64,000 nucleotides of DNA, taken from NCBI RefSeq assembly GCF_001929375.1, contig NZ_MSGO01000005.1:62001-126000 (forward strand), in the 5' to 3' direction. The translations under genes were made by a program, and so were the position numbers. The DNA comes from Actinomyces oris. GTDB taxonomy: Bacteria; Actinomycetota; Actinomycetes; Actinomycetales; Actinomycetaceae. The notes under the pieces were generated by a model. The model did no database searches. It had not been told where the DNA came from and saw only the letters and a program-made list of their open reading frames with translations. Below, in pieces: positions 53,929-64,000 of the stretch (position 1 is its first letter; each line of letters opens with the position of its first letter).

Positions 53929-55242
53929 TCAGTCCTCCCGTGAGCCACGCCGCGCGCGCAGTGCGTCACGCAGACGCTTGGCGGTGGACATCCCGGAGTA
54001 GATGACGCGGGAGACCGGGACGTCCCAGGCCCCGTCCACCTCGGTGACGTGCTGGGCGTAGCGCTTCTTGTACTGGCCCACCGTGTAGAGCGAGGGGACG
54101 CGGGTGGAGCCGGCGCCCATGAGATCGAGGCCTCGGTAGCCCTCCTGGGCCAGGGTGCAGGCGGCCCACCAGTCCAGGGCCTCGGCCCCACGGAAGGTGC
54201 GCGACTCGTTGGAGGAGGCGCCGTAGTAGGCCACGGCGTCCTTGCCTGAGGTGAGGATGAGGTCCCAGGCGTGGGGCACGCCGTCCTTGCGCAGGACGAA
54301 CAGGCGGGCGTTGCCCTCCCCCAGGGACGTCAGCATGGTCCAGTAGACCTCGGCGTCGTGGGGCTTGAAGCCGTCGCGCTCGGCGGTCTCGCGCAGGACC
54401 TCGTAGACCCGGTCGAACTCCTCGCGGCTCAGGCCGGTCTCGTCGCTGATGGTGCAGCCGGCCTCCCGGGCCACGCGCTCGGCGCGCTTGACCGCGCGGC
54501 GCCCGTCCTTGGGCATGACCGCGGCCATCTTCTCCGGTGTCTTGGGCACCAGGTCGATGACGTAGGTGCGGTCGTAGGTGATGGTGGACAGCAGCTCGCG
54601 CAGGTCGGTGTCGCGGTAGCGGGCGTGCATGCGGATGAAGCGCACCGAGCGGCTGCGCTCCTTGACCACGGAACGCAGCAGGCGGCGCAGGTGGGCCTCG
54701 CGCTCGGGCGACTGCTCCTTGAGCCAGACCGGGCCGTGCTTGGCCCACAGGAAGGTCTGACCGCCCATCTCGTAGCGGTACAGGGCGATGGCGGCCACGG
54801 GCTTGCCCTCGTCCTCATAGAGGTAGCGGCCCCACAGGGGGCGGCCCATGGCCTCCTCGAAGCGCTCCCAGGCCTCGGTCTGCTCAACCGGGAAGGGGCT
54901 GTTGCCCACGGCCAGGCGCATCTCGCGCCCGTCGACCCGCCGCAGGGTCTCGGAGCGGTCCGGAGTGGAGTGCACCGGCTCGGGGTGCGTGGGCCGAGGC
55001 GCCTTGGGCTTGTCAGCCTTGGAGGCCTTGGTGGCCTTGGCAGGCTTGTCGGCCGTGTCGACCTTCTGCTCGGGCTGCTCGGGCTCTCCGGCCTGGTGCC
55101 CCTTCTCCTTGGGTTGAGTCGTCTGAGCCTTCTCGGGGGTCGGTGCGCCGACCTCGACCTTGGCGTCAGTCGCCGAGTCAGTCGCGGAATCAGTCGTGGT
55201 GTCGGGAGTGGTGCTGTCGGGCATGTTCTCGTTCTCGGGCAT
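53929..55242 (-). CDS. FemX/FemAB-type aminoacyltransferase (peptidoglycan cross-bridge)
   Basis: 437 residues. The first 105 are charged and low-complexity (Thr, Asp, Lys, Glu, Pro). The two GNAT-like Fem domains follow: QTEAWERFEEAMGRPLWGRY, FLWAKHGPVWLKEQSPERE, MPKDGRRAVKRAERV, LRETAERDGFKPHDAEVY, VAYYGASSNESRTFRGAEAL in part, and GYRGLDLMGAGS. Fem proteins move an amino acid from aminoacyl-tRNA onto the peptidoglycan precursor. No membrane helix or signal peptide, as expected. Its ATG directly follows the stop of the ATP-grasp gene (TGA-ATG), so both are made together. Amino acid specificity cannot be read from sequence. Confidence 0.88.
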   Translation of the reverse strand: MPENENMPDSTTPDTTTDSATDSATDAKVEVGAPTPEKAQTTQPKEKGHQAGEPEQPEQKVDTADKPAKATKASKADKPKAPRPTHPEPVHSTPDRSETLRRVDGREMRLAVGNSPFPVEQTEAWERFEEAMGRPLWGRYLYEDEGKPVAAIALYRYEMGGQTFLWAKHGPVWLKEQSPEREAHLRRLLRSVVKERSRSVRFIRMHARYRDTDLRELLSTITYDRTYVIDLVPKTPEKMAAVMPKDGRRAVKRAERVAREAGCTISDETGLSREEFDRVYEVLRETAERDGFKPHDAEVYWTMLTSLGEGNARLFVLRKDGVPHAWDLILTSGKDAVAYYGASSNESRTFRGAEALDWWAACTLAQEGYRGLDLMGAGSTRVPSLYTVGQYKKRYAQHVTEVDGAWDVPVSRVIYSGMSTAKRLRDALRARRGSRED

Positions 55243-56490
55243 TCAGCGGGACCTGTCGACTCGTTGCGGATAGTTGCGGGCGAACTTGCGGTAGTGGTTG
55301 AGGCGCTGGAGCTCGATCGTCACGCGACGGCGAAGCGAGCGCTCGGCCGGGTCGCGCAGCGGGTCGACGCCCCGTCCCAGGCCCTTGGCCTTGCGGCGCA
55401 GCGCCTCATCGGACACGTAGCGTGCGATGACGCCGTCGGGGACCAGGGAGTAGAGGACCTGCCGGGTGACCTCGATGGGCTCGTCGCGCTGGTCCAGGAC
55501 CAGGTCCTTGAGCATGACGGCCATGGGGTTGGCGCCGGCGGCGGTCAGGTAGAAGGAGTTGCGGCCGATGCGGGGGTTGACCTCGAAGAAGAACTCTCGC
55601 CCGTCGCGGGGGTCGACCTTGATGTCGAGGTTGGCGAAGCCCCGGTAGCCGGCGTGACGCAGCAGGCGGCCGGTGGCCTCCCACAGGTCGGGGAAGGCCT
55701 CGGTGATCATGGCCACCGGGTTGCCGATCATGGTGGGCGCGTGGTCCTGCAGCAGGACGCGCGCCGAGCCGATGAGGCGCAGCTGGCCGGTGGAGTCCAT
55801 GTAGGCGGTCACCGAGCGCATGGCGGTGTCGTCACCGGGGATGCACTCCTGAACCAGGAAGGTGGAGCGGTAGCCTGCCTCCTTCAGGCTCCTCCACATG
55901 CCGGCCAGCTCGGCGGCGTCGTCGATGAACCAGATCTTGCGCTTGCCGGGGAAGGAGATGCGGTCGTAGTCGGCGCCGATGGCCGCCTTGGCCACGAGCG
56001 GGAACTCCATGCCGAGCTCGCTGGCGCTGGTCGGCGGCTCGCAGTCGGGGTCGGCCAGGTCGACGACGACCTCCCGGGGCGTGAGTACCCCCACCTCGGC
56101 GCACAGACGGGAGAAGGAGGCCTTGTCGCTGACGGCGTCGAGCACGTCGATGTCCGGGAAGGGCAGGACGTAGGTGGGTTCGAGCTCGCTGCGGTGGGCG
56201 GAGATCATGGCGGCCGCGGCGTCGGTGTTGGCCATGAGCACGGCGCTGCGGGGCCCTCTGCCCCGGGTCAGCCTCCGCAGCAGCGCGATGGTCCGCTCCG
56301 GCGGGGCCCCGGCCTCCTGGTGGACCACGGTGATGTAGACCGACTCGGAGATCGCGACGATCGGATCCGAGGCCACGACCGTCACCGAAGTGCCGGTGAC
56401 CTCGTGAAGCTGCCGTGCCAGGGCGTAGGCGCCGATATCGCCGCCGAGGACCACGGGCAGCAGGTGCCTGAAGCGTTGCGTCATAACCAT
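55243..56490 (-). CDS. ATP-grasp carboxylate-amine ligase (D-aspartate/D-glutamate ligase-like)
   Basis: 415 residues. An N-terminal Rossmann-like pre-ATP-grasp domain (LPVVLGGDIGAYALARQLHE) precedes the ATP-grasp fold: FPLVAKAAIG lysine, IWFIDDAAEL, FLVQECIPGDDTAMRSVTAY, then GFANLDIKVDPRDG and FFFEVNPRIGRNSFYL (Mg-binding Glu and Asn). It resembles the D-aspartate ligases that add a D-amino acid to the peptidoglycan lysine. The adjacent FemX gene makes a wall role likely. Actinomyces walls are reported to have cross-bridges with a basic L-amino acid and D-Glu or D-Asp, which would suit this pair. The start region (MVMTQ) has only a weak ribosome binding site. Confidence 0.85.
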   Translation of the reverse strand: MVMTQRFRHLLPVVLGGDIGAYALARQLHEVTGTSVTVVASDPIVAISESVYITVVHQEAGAPPERTIALLRRLTRGRGPRSAVLMANTDAAAAMISAHRSELEPTYVLPFPDIDVLDAVSDKASFSRLCAEVGVLTPREVVVDLADPDCEPPTSASELGMEFPLVAKAAIGADYDRISFPGKRKIWFIDDAAELAGMWRSLKEAGYRSTFLVQECIPGDDTAMRSVTAYMDSTGQLRLIGSARVLLQDHAPTMIGNPVAMITEAFPDLWEATGRLLRHAGYRGFANLDIKVDPRDGREFFFEVNPRIGRNSFYLTAAGANPMAVMLKDLVLDQRDEPIEVTRQVLYSLVPDGVIARYVSDEALRRKAKGLGRGVDPLRDPAERSLRRRVTIELQRLNHYRKFARNYPQRVDRSR

Positions 56491-56726
56491 CCGTTTCTTG
56501 CCGCAGGGACCAACTCCTCCCCAGATGGTAGAGCACGCCGGGACGCCCCGTTCCCGGCCGCTCCAGGAACGTCACGATCCGGACACGGGACCTCCCCCGA
56601 ACCCCACCGCCCCACACCCGTAATCCAGCAGGATTCCAGGCGATTGTCCGCAACTCGACGACGGTGTCGCGGTCTGTCGGTGACACATGCCACCCGGCCG
56701 GCAACCACCGCCCCGCGGAACGACGG

Positions 56727-56753
56727 GAGCCCGGAGCACTGGGCTCCGGGCTC
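56727..56753 (-). terminator. Terminator of the tRNA operon
   Basis: GAGCCCGGAGC-ACTGG-GCTCCGGGCTC, a perfect 11-bp stem, lies 18 nt past the 3' end of tRNA-Val on the minus strand. Confidence 0.75.
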
Positions 56754-56771
56754 GATTCAATCGTCGGACTC

Positions 56772-56846
56772 TGGTGGGCGATACTGGGATCGAACCAGTG
56801 ACCTCTTCCGTGTCAGGGAAGCGCGCTCCCGCTGCGCCAATCGCCC
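56772..56846 (-). tRNA. tRNA-Val (anticodon GAC), CCA encoded
   Basis: On the minus strand a full cloverleaf runs from GGGCGAT to ATCGCCC-A-CCA. The D arm is TTGGCGCAGCGGGAGCGCG. The anticodon stem TTCCC/GGAA carries the loop around GAC. The T arm contains GGTTCGATCCC. The 3' CCA is encoded. Confidence 0.97.
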
Positions 56847-56847
56847 G

Positions 56848-56920
56848 AGCGGATGACGGGACTCGAACCCGCGACCCTCACCTTGGCAAGGTGATGCTCT
56901 ACCAACTGAGCCACATCCGC
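56848..56920 (-). tRNA. tRNA-Gly (anticodon GCC), CCA not encoded
   Basis: Runs from GCGGATG to CATCCGC plus discriminator U on the minus strand. The anticodon arm is CACCT-TGCCA-AGGTG with GCC, and the T loop is GGGTTCGAGTCCC. After the discriminator comes a single base and then the 5' end of tRNA-Val, so CCA must be added enzymatically. Confidence 0.97.
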
Positions 56921-56947
56921 GTGACACCCTTGTGGGGTGCGGGAAGA

Positions 56948-56976
56948 AAGTTAGCAGAGGTGTCCCTCGGAGGCAA
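56948..56976 (-). promoter_or_regulatory. Promoter of the tRNA-Gly/tRNA-Val operon
   Basis: On the minus strand TTGCCT (56971-56976) and TAACTT (56948-56953) are separated by exactly 17 bp. Transcription would start about 20 nt before tRNA-Gly. The remaining 56977-57135 must also hold the divergent glgX promoter, which I cannot pinpoint. Confidence 0.7.
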
Positions 56977-57135
56977 AACGTACCCGAGCCCGTGTCCTCA
57001 TGAGGTGTCTCACGTCCCGCCGACCCGCCTCGATCACCGGGCAGCGCCCGGGGACTTCTCAGGAGACGCTCCGACGTGACATGTCTTTCTCCTACTCTCC
57101 TGCCTTCGCACCTCAGTCGTGGCAGGGTAGTCCCC

Positions 57136-59343
<2,208 letters not shown>

Positions 59344-59433
59344 GGGCTCTCCGCGGCCCTGCGGCGCGCAAGCGGACACATCATCCATCAGCAGCACCAC
59401 CCGACGCAGACCAGACGAGCTTCAGGAAGTGAC

Positions 59434-62061
59434 ATGACCGACGCAGTGGACGCAGCAGTGGAGAGGGCCGGTTCAGCGGATTCTGCGGAGACACCCGCCT
59501 ACGCGCCCTGGTCGGGGCACGTGCCGGCTCCGGAGCACCGCACGCCGGTGACCACCTACCGCCTCCAGCTCGGTGAGGACCTCACCTTCGCCGACGCCAA
59601 GGCCCTGGTCCCCTACCTGGCCGACCTGGGAGTCACCGACCTCTACCTCTCCCCGATCCTCACCGCCGCGCCGGGCTCCACCCACGGCTATGACGTCGTC
59701 GATCACCGCAGGGTCTCGGCCGTCATGGGCGGAAGGGAGCAGCTCGAGGCCCTGGCCGCCGAGGCCGACGCCCACGGGATGGGCGTCGTGGTGGACATCG
59801 TTCCCAACCACATGGCCGTGCCCACCCCCGGCTGGCACAACCTGCCCCTGTGGTCGGTGCTGCGCGAGGGGCCGGACTCCCCCTACGCCGACTGGTTCGA
59901 CCTCTCCCTGGACGAGCCCATCCTCATGCCGGTCCTGGGCAAGCGCATCGGCGCCGTCCTGGCCGACGATGAGCTCACCCTGGAGCAGATGGTGGTTCCG
60001 GGTCAGGAGGACCTGGGCGAGCAGTGGGTCCTGCGCTACTACGACCACGCCTTCCCCGTCGCCCAGGGCACCGAGTCGCTGCCGATGCACGTCCTCGTCG
60101 AGCGCCAGCACTACCGCCTGGCCTACTGGAAGGTCGGCGACGAGGAGATCAACTATCGGCGATTCTTCGACGTCGGCACCCTGGCCGCGATCCGGGTCGA
60201 GGAGCCCGACGTCTTCGCCGGAAGCCACGGCCTCATCCTCAAGCTCATGAGAGACGGGGTCATCAGCGCCCTACGAGTCGACCATCCCGACGGCCTGGCC
60301 AACCCCGGTGGCTACCTCACCCAGCTGGCCGAGGCCACTGGCGGGGCGTGGATCGCCGCGGAGAAGATCCTGGCGCCCGGCGAGTCCCTGCCCACCTCCT
60401 GGCCGGTGGCCGGGACTACCGGCTACGACGCCGCCTGGCGGATCGACCAGCTCCAGGTGGACCCTGCCGGCGCGGCCCGCCTGGGCGCCCTCATGCAGGA
60501 GCTCACCGGGGACGCGCCGGTGGACTACCACCGCATCGTCGAGGAGGCCAAGCGCGAGGTCATCGCCGGCTCACTGGCCTCGGAGGTCGACCGTCTGGCC
60601 CGTATCCTGGACTCCCTGACCTCACAGGACGTGCGACTGCGCGACCACACCCTGCGTGACCTGCGGGCCTGCGTCGTCGAGCTGCTCGTGGCCGCTGACC
60701 AGTACCGGGTCTATGTCGTTCCCGGCACGCCCCCCGGCCCGGAGACGGCCGCCGTCCTCCAGGCCGACGCCGAACGGGCCCGCCAGCGCCTCGAACCGGA
60801 CCAGGGAGAGACCCTCGACCTCGTGGTCGCCATCCTCCTGGGTGAGCCCGTCGGCTCCGAGGGCCTGTCGGAGTCCCCCGAGCGTGCCGAGGCCGTCATC
60901 CGCTTCCAGCAGGTGTGCGGGGCCGTCACCGCCAAGGGCGTGGAGGACACGGCCTTCTACCGTTGGACCCACCTGACCAGTCTCACCGAGGTCGGCGGCA
61001 ACCCGGCCGGCTTCGCGCTGAGTGCCGACGAGGCCCACGCCTGGGCCGACCGGGTCCAGAACACCTGGCCCGACACGATGGTCACCTCCACCACCCACGA
61101 CACCAAGCGCGGTGAGGACGTGCGCGCCCGCCTGGACGTGCTGGCCTCCTACGCCGAGGAGTGGAGCGACCTCATCCACCGGCTGCGCGCCATGACCGCG
61201 CAGGCCCGCCCCCTGGACCTCGACGGACGCAGCGAGAACCTGCTGTGGCAGACCCTGTGGGGAACCTGGGCGCCCGACAGCGACGACCCCATGACCCCCG
61301 AGCGGCTGAGCGCCTACCTCATCAAGGCCTCCCGGGAGCAGAAGATCTGGACCACCTGGACCGCCCCGGACCTGGCTCGGGAGCAGGCCCTGACCGACTA
61401 CGCCACCCATCTGCTCACCAGCGAGGAGGTCTGCGACGAGCTCGAGGCCTTCGCGACCCTGACGGCCAGGTCCGTGCGCACCGCGATCCTCGCCGGCAAG
61501 GCTCTGGCCCTGACCTGGATGGGCGTGAGCGACATCTATCAGGGCAGCGAGACCACCCGCACCTCACTGGTGGACCCCGACAACCGCCGCACGGTCGACT
61601 ACACCGGGCCCTCGGGCCTCATCAGCGCTCTGGAGCGCCTCGACTCCGGAGCCGCACCGCGCAGCCTCGATGAGGACAAGCTCTTCCTCACCTCGCGCCT
61701 GGCGCGCCTGCGCGCCTGCCGCCCCCACACCTTCGTCGGTCCCCGCTCGGGCTACCGCACGATACCGGTGACCACCTCCTTCGCCTTCGCCTACACCCGT
61801 CTGCTCGACGAGGTCCCCGACGTCGTCGTCATCGCCAGGCGCCTGTCCCGGCGGCTCGAGCAGCTGGGCGGATGGCGCGAGGAGAGCATCGTGCTGCCGG
61901 AGGGGACCTGGGAGCACGTCCTGCGCAGCGGCAGCGTGGAGGGAGGCAGCCGGCCTCTGGCCGAGGTGGTCGGGGACGATCCCGTCGTCGTCCTGGCCAG
62001 GGTCGTCTCCCCCGACTCCGAGACCGACTCCGCCCACAGCACCGAGGGGACCGCCCGATGA
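59434..62061 (+). CDS. treY: Maltooligosyl trehalose synthase TreY
   Basis: Isomerises the reducing-end glucose of maltodextrins to form a terminal trehalose. 875 residues. GH13 blocks: TTYRLQLGEDLTFADAKALVPYL in parts, DLYLSPILTAAPGSTHGYDVVD, VVVDIVPNHMAV, ISALRVDHPDGLANPGGYL (in parts; nucleophile Asp), WIAAEKILAPGESLP (acid Glu) and TSTTHDTKRGEDVRARL. VTAKGVEDTAFYRW is characteristic of TreY. AGGAAG lies 5 nt before the ATG at 59434. The stop overlaps the treZ ATG (ATGA), so both are translated together. Confidence 0.96.
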   Translation: MTDAVDAAVERAGSADSAETPAYAPWSGHVPAPEHRTPVTTYRLQLGEDLTFADAKALVPYLADLGVTDLYLSPILTAAPGSTHGYDVVDHRRVSAVMGGREQLEALAAEADAHGMGVVVDIVPNHMAVPTPGWHNLPLWSVLREGPDSPYADWFDLSLDEPILMPVLGKRIGAVLADDELTLEQMVVPGQEDLGEQWVLRYYDHAFPVAQGTESLPMHVLVERQHYRLAYWKVGDEEINYRRFFDVGTLAAIRVEEPDVFAGSHGLILKLMRDGVISALRVDHPDGLANPGGYLTQLAEATGGAWIAAEKILAPGESLPTSWPVAGTTGYDAAWRIDQLQVDPAGAARLGALMQELTGDAPVDYHRIVEEAKREVIAGSLASEVDRLARILDSLTSQDVRLRDHTLRDLRACVVELLVAADQYRVYVVPGTPPGPETAAVLQADAERARQRLEPDQGETLDLVVAILLGEPVGSEGLSESPERAEAVIRFQQVCGAVTAKGVEDTAFYRWTHLTSLTEVGGNPAGFALSADEAHAWADRVQNTWPDTMVTSTTHDTKRGEDVRARLDVLASYAEEWSDLIHRLRAMTAQARPLDLDGRSENLLWQTLWGTWAPDSDDPMTPERLSAYLIKASREQKIWTTWTAPDLAREQALTDYATHLLTSEEVCDELEAFATLTARSVRTAILAGKALALTWMGVSDIYQGSETTRTSLVDPDNRRTVDYTGPSGLISALERLDSGAAPRSLDEDKLFLTSRLARLRACRPHTFVGPRSGYRTIPVTTSFAFAYTRLLDEVPDVVVIARRLSRRLEQLGGWREESIVLPEGTWEHVLRSGSVEGGSRPLAEVVGDDPVVVLARVVSPDSETDSAHSTEGTAR

Positions 62062-63860
62062 GCCCGGCGGCCCCCCGGACCTGGAGCTCCCCGGCCCTGC
62101 CCGTGGGCCCCCGCGTGCCCGTGTGGGCCCCCGCGGCGAAAAGGGTCGAGCTGCACCTGCCCGGCGATGAGAGGCTGGATGACCGGCTGGTCGACATGGT
62201 CCCGGCCCCGGACGGCTGGTGGACCGCTCCCTTCGACCTGGAGCCGGGCACCGACTACGCCTTCCGCGTCGACGGCTCCCCCGACCGCCCAGACCCCCGC
62301 AGCGCCCTCCAGCCCCACGGCGTCCACGGCCCCTCACGAACCGTGGACCCGACCGCCTGGCGCTGGACCGACCAGGACTGGACGGGTAAGGACCTGCTCG
62401 GCTCGGTCATCTACGAGCTTCACGTGGGCACCTTCACCCCCGAGGGCACCCTGGACGGCGCCATCTCCCGGCTGAGCCACCTCGCTGAGCTGGGCGTCGA
62501 CATCGTTGAGCTCATGCCGCTGGCCGCCTTCCCCGGCAGAGCCGGCTGGGGCTACGACGGAGTGGGCCTGTGGGCCGTCCACGAGGCCTACGGGGGCCCC
62601 GAGGCCCTCATGCGCTTCGTCGACGCCGCCCACCGCGCAGGCATCGGCGTGTGCCTCGACGTCGTCTACAACCACCTGGGCCCATCGGGCAACTACCTCA
62701 GCGTCTTCGGGCCCTACTTCACCCCCGCCCATCACACGCCCTGGGGCGAGGCAGTCAACTACGACCACGACGGCAGCCATCAGGTACGCGCCTTCGTCAT
62801 CGACTCGGCCCTGCGCTGGCTGCGCGACTTCCACATCGATGCCCTGCGCCTGGACGCCATCCACGAGATCAAGGACGACGCCGAGGCCGCCGACCCGCCG
62901 CAGGCGCACGTCCTGGCCGAGCTCTCCGACGCCGTGGCCTCCCTGTCCGCCGAGCTGGACCGCCCCCTGAGCCTCGTGGCCGAGGCCGACCTCAACGACG
63001 TCGGGGTCATCACCCCCACCGACCAGGAGCCCCCCGCCACGGCACCCAGCCTGGGTATGACCGCCCAATGGGCCGACGACGTCCACCACGCCCTGCACGC
63101 ACGGCTCACCGGGGAGGATCAGGGCTACTACGGAGACTTCGCCGAGCCCGGTGCGTGGACCAAGGCCTACGGCGGCGCCTTCCTTCACAACGGCACCTGG
63201 TCCACCTTCCGGGACCGGGTCTGGGGCGCCCCCGTGCCCGAGGACACCGACCCCAGACGCTTCGTCGTCTTCGGCTCCGACCACGACCAGGTCGGCAACC
63301 GGGCCGTCGGGGACCGGCCCTCGGCCGGCCTCGATGATGCCGCCCTGGCCGCCACTGCAGCCCTGGTGCTCCTGTCCCCCTACACGCCCATGCTCTTCAT
63401 GGGCGAGGAGTGGGGAACCCGCACTCCCTTCCAGTTCTTCACCGACCACGAGGAAGAGGACCTGGCCCGCAGCGTCAGCGAGGGGCGCATACGGGAGTTC
63501 GCCGGCTTCGGCTGGGACGCCGACGAGATCCCCGACCCCCAGGACTCCGGAACTATCGAGGCCTCGCGCCTGGACTGGTCGGAGCTGGAGGAGACCGAGC
63601 ACGCCCGCATGCTGTCCTGGTACCGGTCACTGACCGCCCTGCGTCGCGAGCTGGGATGGTCCCAGCGCACCGCGTGGCCGCAGGTCGATGAGATCGACGA
63701 CGTCGTCACCGTGACCTACGAGGACATCGTCGTCGTCACCAACGTCTCGGGCCGGCAAAGGCCCACTCCCGAACTGAGCGAGGTGATCCTGTCCTGGGAC
63801 CCGGTCGGCTCCGACCCGTCCTGTCTGTCTGCTGGGCAGACGCTCGTCGCCCGACGCTGA
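62058..63860 (+). CDS. treZ: Malto-oligosyltrehalose trehalohydrolase TreZ
   Basis: Releases trehalose from the TreY product. 600 residues: N-terminal CBM48-like domain (VPVWAPAAKRVELHLPGDE), YELHVGTFTPEGTLDGAI, GVDIVELMPLAAFPGRAGWG in part, VCLDVVYNHLGPSGNYL, DALRLDAIHEIKDD (nucleophile Asp), LVAEADLNDVGV (acid Glu) and FGSDHDQVGNRAVGDR (third Asp). The MGEEWGTRTPFQFFTDHE block is typical of TreZ. It starts inside the treY stop codon (62058-62061). With glgX and treY it forms a complete glycogen-to-trehalose route. No hairpin terminator is evident downstream. Confidence 0.96.
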   Translation: MSPAAPRTWSSPALPVGPRVPVWAPAAKRVELHLPGDERLDDRLVDMVPAPDGWWTAPFDLEPGTDYAFRVDGSPDRPDPRSALQPHGVHGPSRTVDPTAWRWTDQDWTGKDLLGSVIYELHVGTFTPEGTLDGAISRLSHLAELGVDIVELMPLAAFPGRAGWGYDGVGLWAVHEAYGGPEALMRFVDAAHRAGIGVCLDVVYNHLGPSGNYLSVFGPYFTPAHHTPWGEAVNYDHDGSHQVRAFVIDSALRWLRDFHIDALRLDAIHEIKDDAEAADPPQAHVLAELSDAVASLSAELDRPLSLVAEADLNDVGVITPTDQEPPATAPSLGMTAQWADDVHHALHARLTGEDQGYYGDFAEPGAWTKAYGGAFLHNGTWSTFRDRVWGAPVPEDTDPRRFVVFGSDHDQVGNRAVGDRPSAGLDDAALAATAALVLLSPYTPMLFMGEEWGTRTPFQFFTDHEEEDLARSVSEGRIREFAGFGWDADEIPDPQDSGTIEASRLDWSELEETEHARMLSWYRSLTALRRELGWSQRTAWPQVDEIDDVVTVTYEDIVVVTNVSGRQRPTPELSEVILSWDPVGSDPSCLSAGQTLVARR

Positions 63861-64000
63861 CGGGCCCCACCAGGTGGTATCCCGGCCGACCGGATGTCAC
63901 CGCACCGGAGGCGACCATTGCACATCCGCTCAGAAAGGCAGGCACCTTGTTGACACAATGCACCCCTCTGTGCGGCGTGGCTTCATGGGCCCGCTGCGGT
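63861..64000 (+). other. Region after treZ; possible start of another gene at the right edge
   Basis: Two plus-strand starts run off the edge. One is TTG at 63947, with GAAAGG about 8 nt upstream (LLTQCTPLCGV). The other is ATG at 63958 (MHPSVRRGFMGPLR), which has better codon bias but no ribosome binding site. With fewer than 20 codons visible I cannot choose between them or name a product. Confidence 0.25.

Overview
This 64 kb high-GC window comes from an actinomycete chromosome. The gene order (alaS, rpsD, rarA, aspS, hisS, relA, apt, secF-secD-yajC, ruvB-ruvA-ruvC, yebC, pdxT-pdxS, pimA-patA-pgsA, HIT gene, thrS) follows the order known from Mycobacterium and Streptomyces. The phosphatidylinositol-mannoside genes, the proline-rich surface proteins and a FemX/ATP-grasp pair suggest the Actinomycetaceae, most likely Actinomyces or a close relative. 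That placement is inferred from gene content and protein style, not from a database search. I see no phage, insertion sequence, CRISPR array, rRNA or replication origin.

Layout. 1-7.7 kb: alaS (cut by the left edge), rpsD and rarA on the minus strand, an MMPL transporter on plus, and a YciO-type protein. 7.7-11.9 kb is accessory: a glycerophosphodiesterase, an ArsR/SmtB-type sensor coupled to a Cys/His-rich metallothionein-like protein, a membrane Ser/Thr kinase and an alpha/beta hydrolase. 11.9-20.6 kb: aspS, two membrane-anchored surface proteins (one with long proline-rich linkers), an 814-bp gene-free region with a structured leader, and a DEAD-box RNA helicase. 20.6-28 kb: a DUF4097-like protein and a ribbon-helix-helix regulator with an obvious repeat operator, then hisS translationally coupled to two dynamin-like GTPases, and a metallo-beta-lactamase-fold hydrolase. 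28-33.5 kb: an ABC-F ATPase, a DUF349 protein, a MerR-TipAS regulator and an AbiEi-like protein.

33.5-56.5 kb is a nearly unbroken minus-strand run. It contains the stringent response (relA), purine salvage (apt), protein export (secDF-yajC), Holliday-junction processing (ruvABC), vitamin B6 synthesis (pdxST), PIM synthesis (pgsA, patA, pimA), thrS, and a probable peptidoglycan cross-bridge pair. 56.7-57 kb holds a two-tRNA operon (Gly-GCC, Val-GAC) with promoter and terminator. 57.1-63.9 kb is a plus-strand glycogen/trehalose set (glgX, treY, treZ).

Two features recur. Many operons use 4-bp stop/start overlaps (ATGA, GTGA, and apparently CTGA for ruvC). Seven genes have a TANNNT -10 element 5-7 nt before the start codon, which predicts leaderless mRNAs. 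The best candidates for new biology are the metal-sensor/metallothionein cassette, the RHH/DUF4097 module, the hisS-linked dynamin pair, the FemX/ATP-grasp pair and the surface-protein pair.
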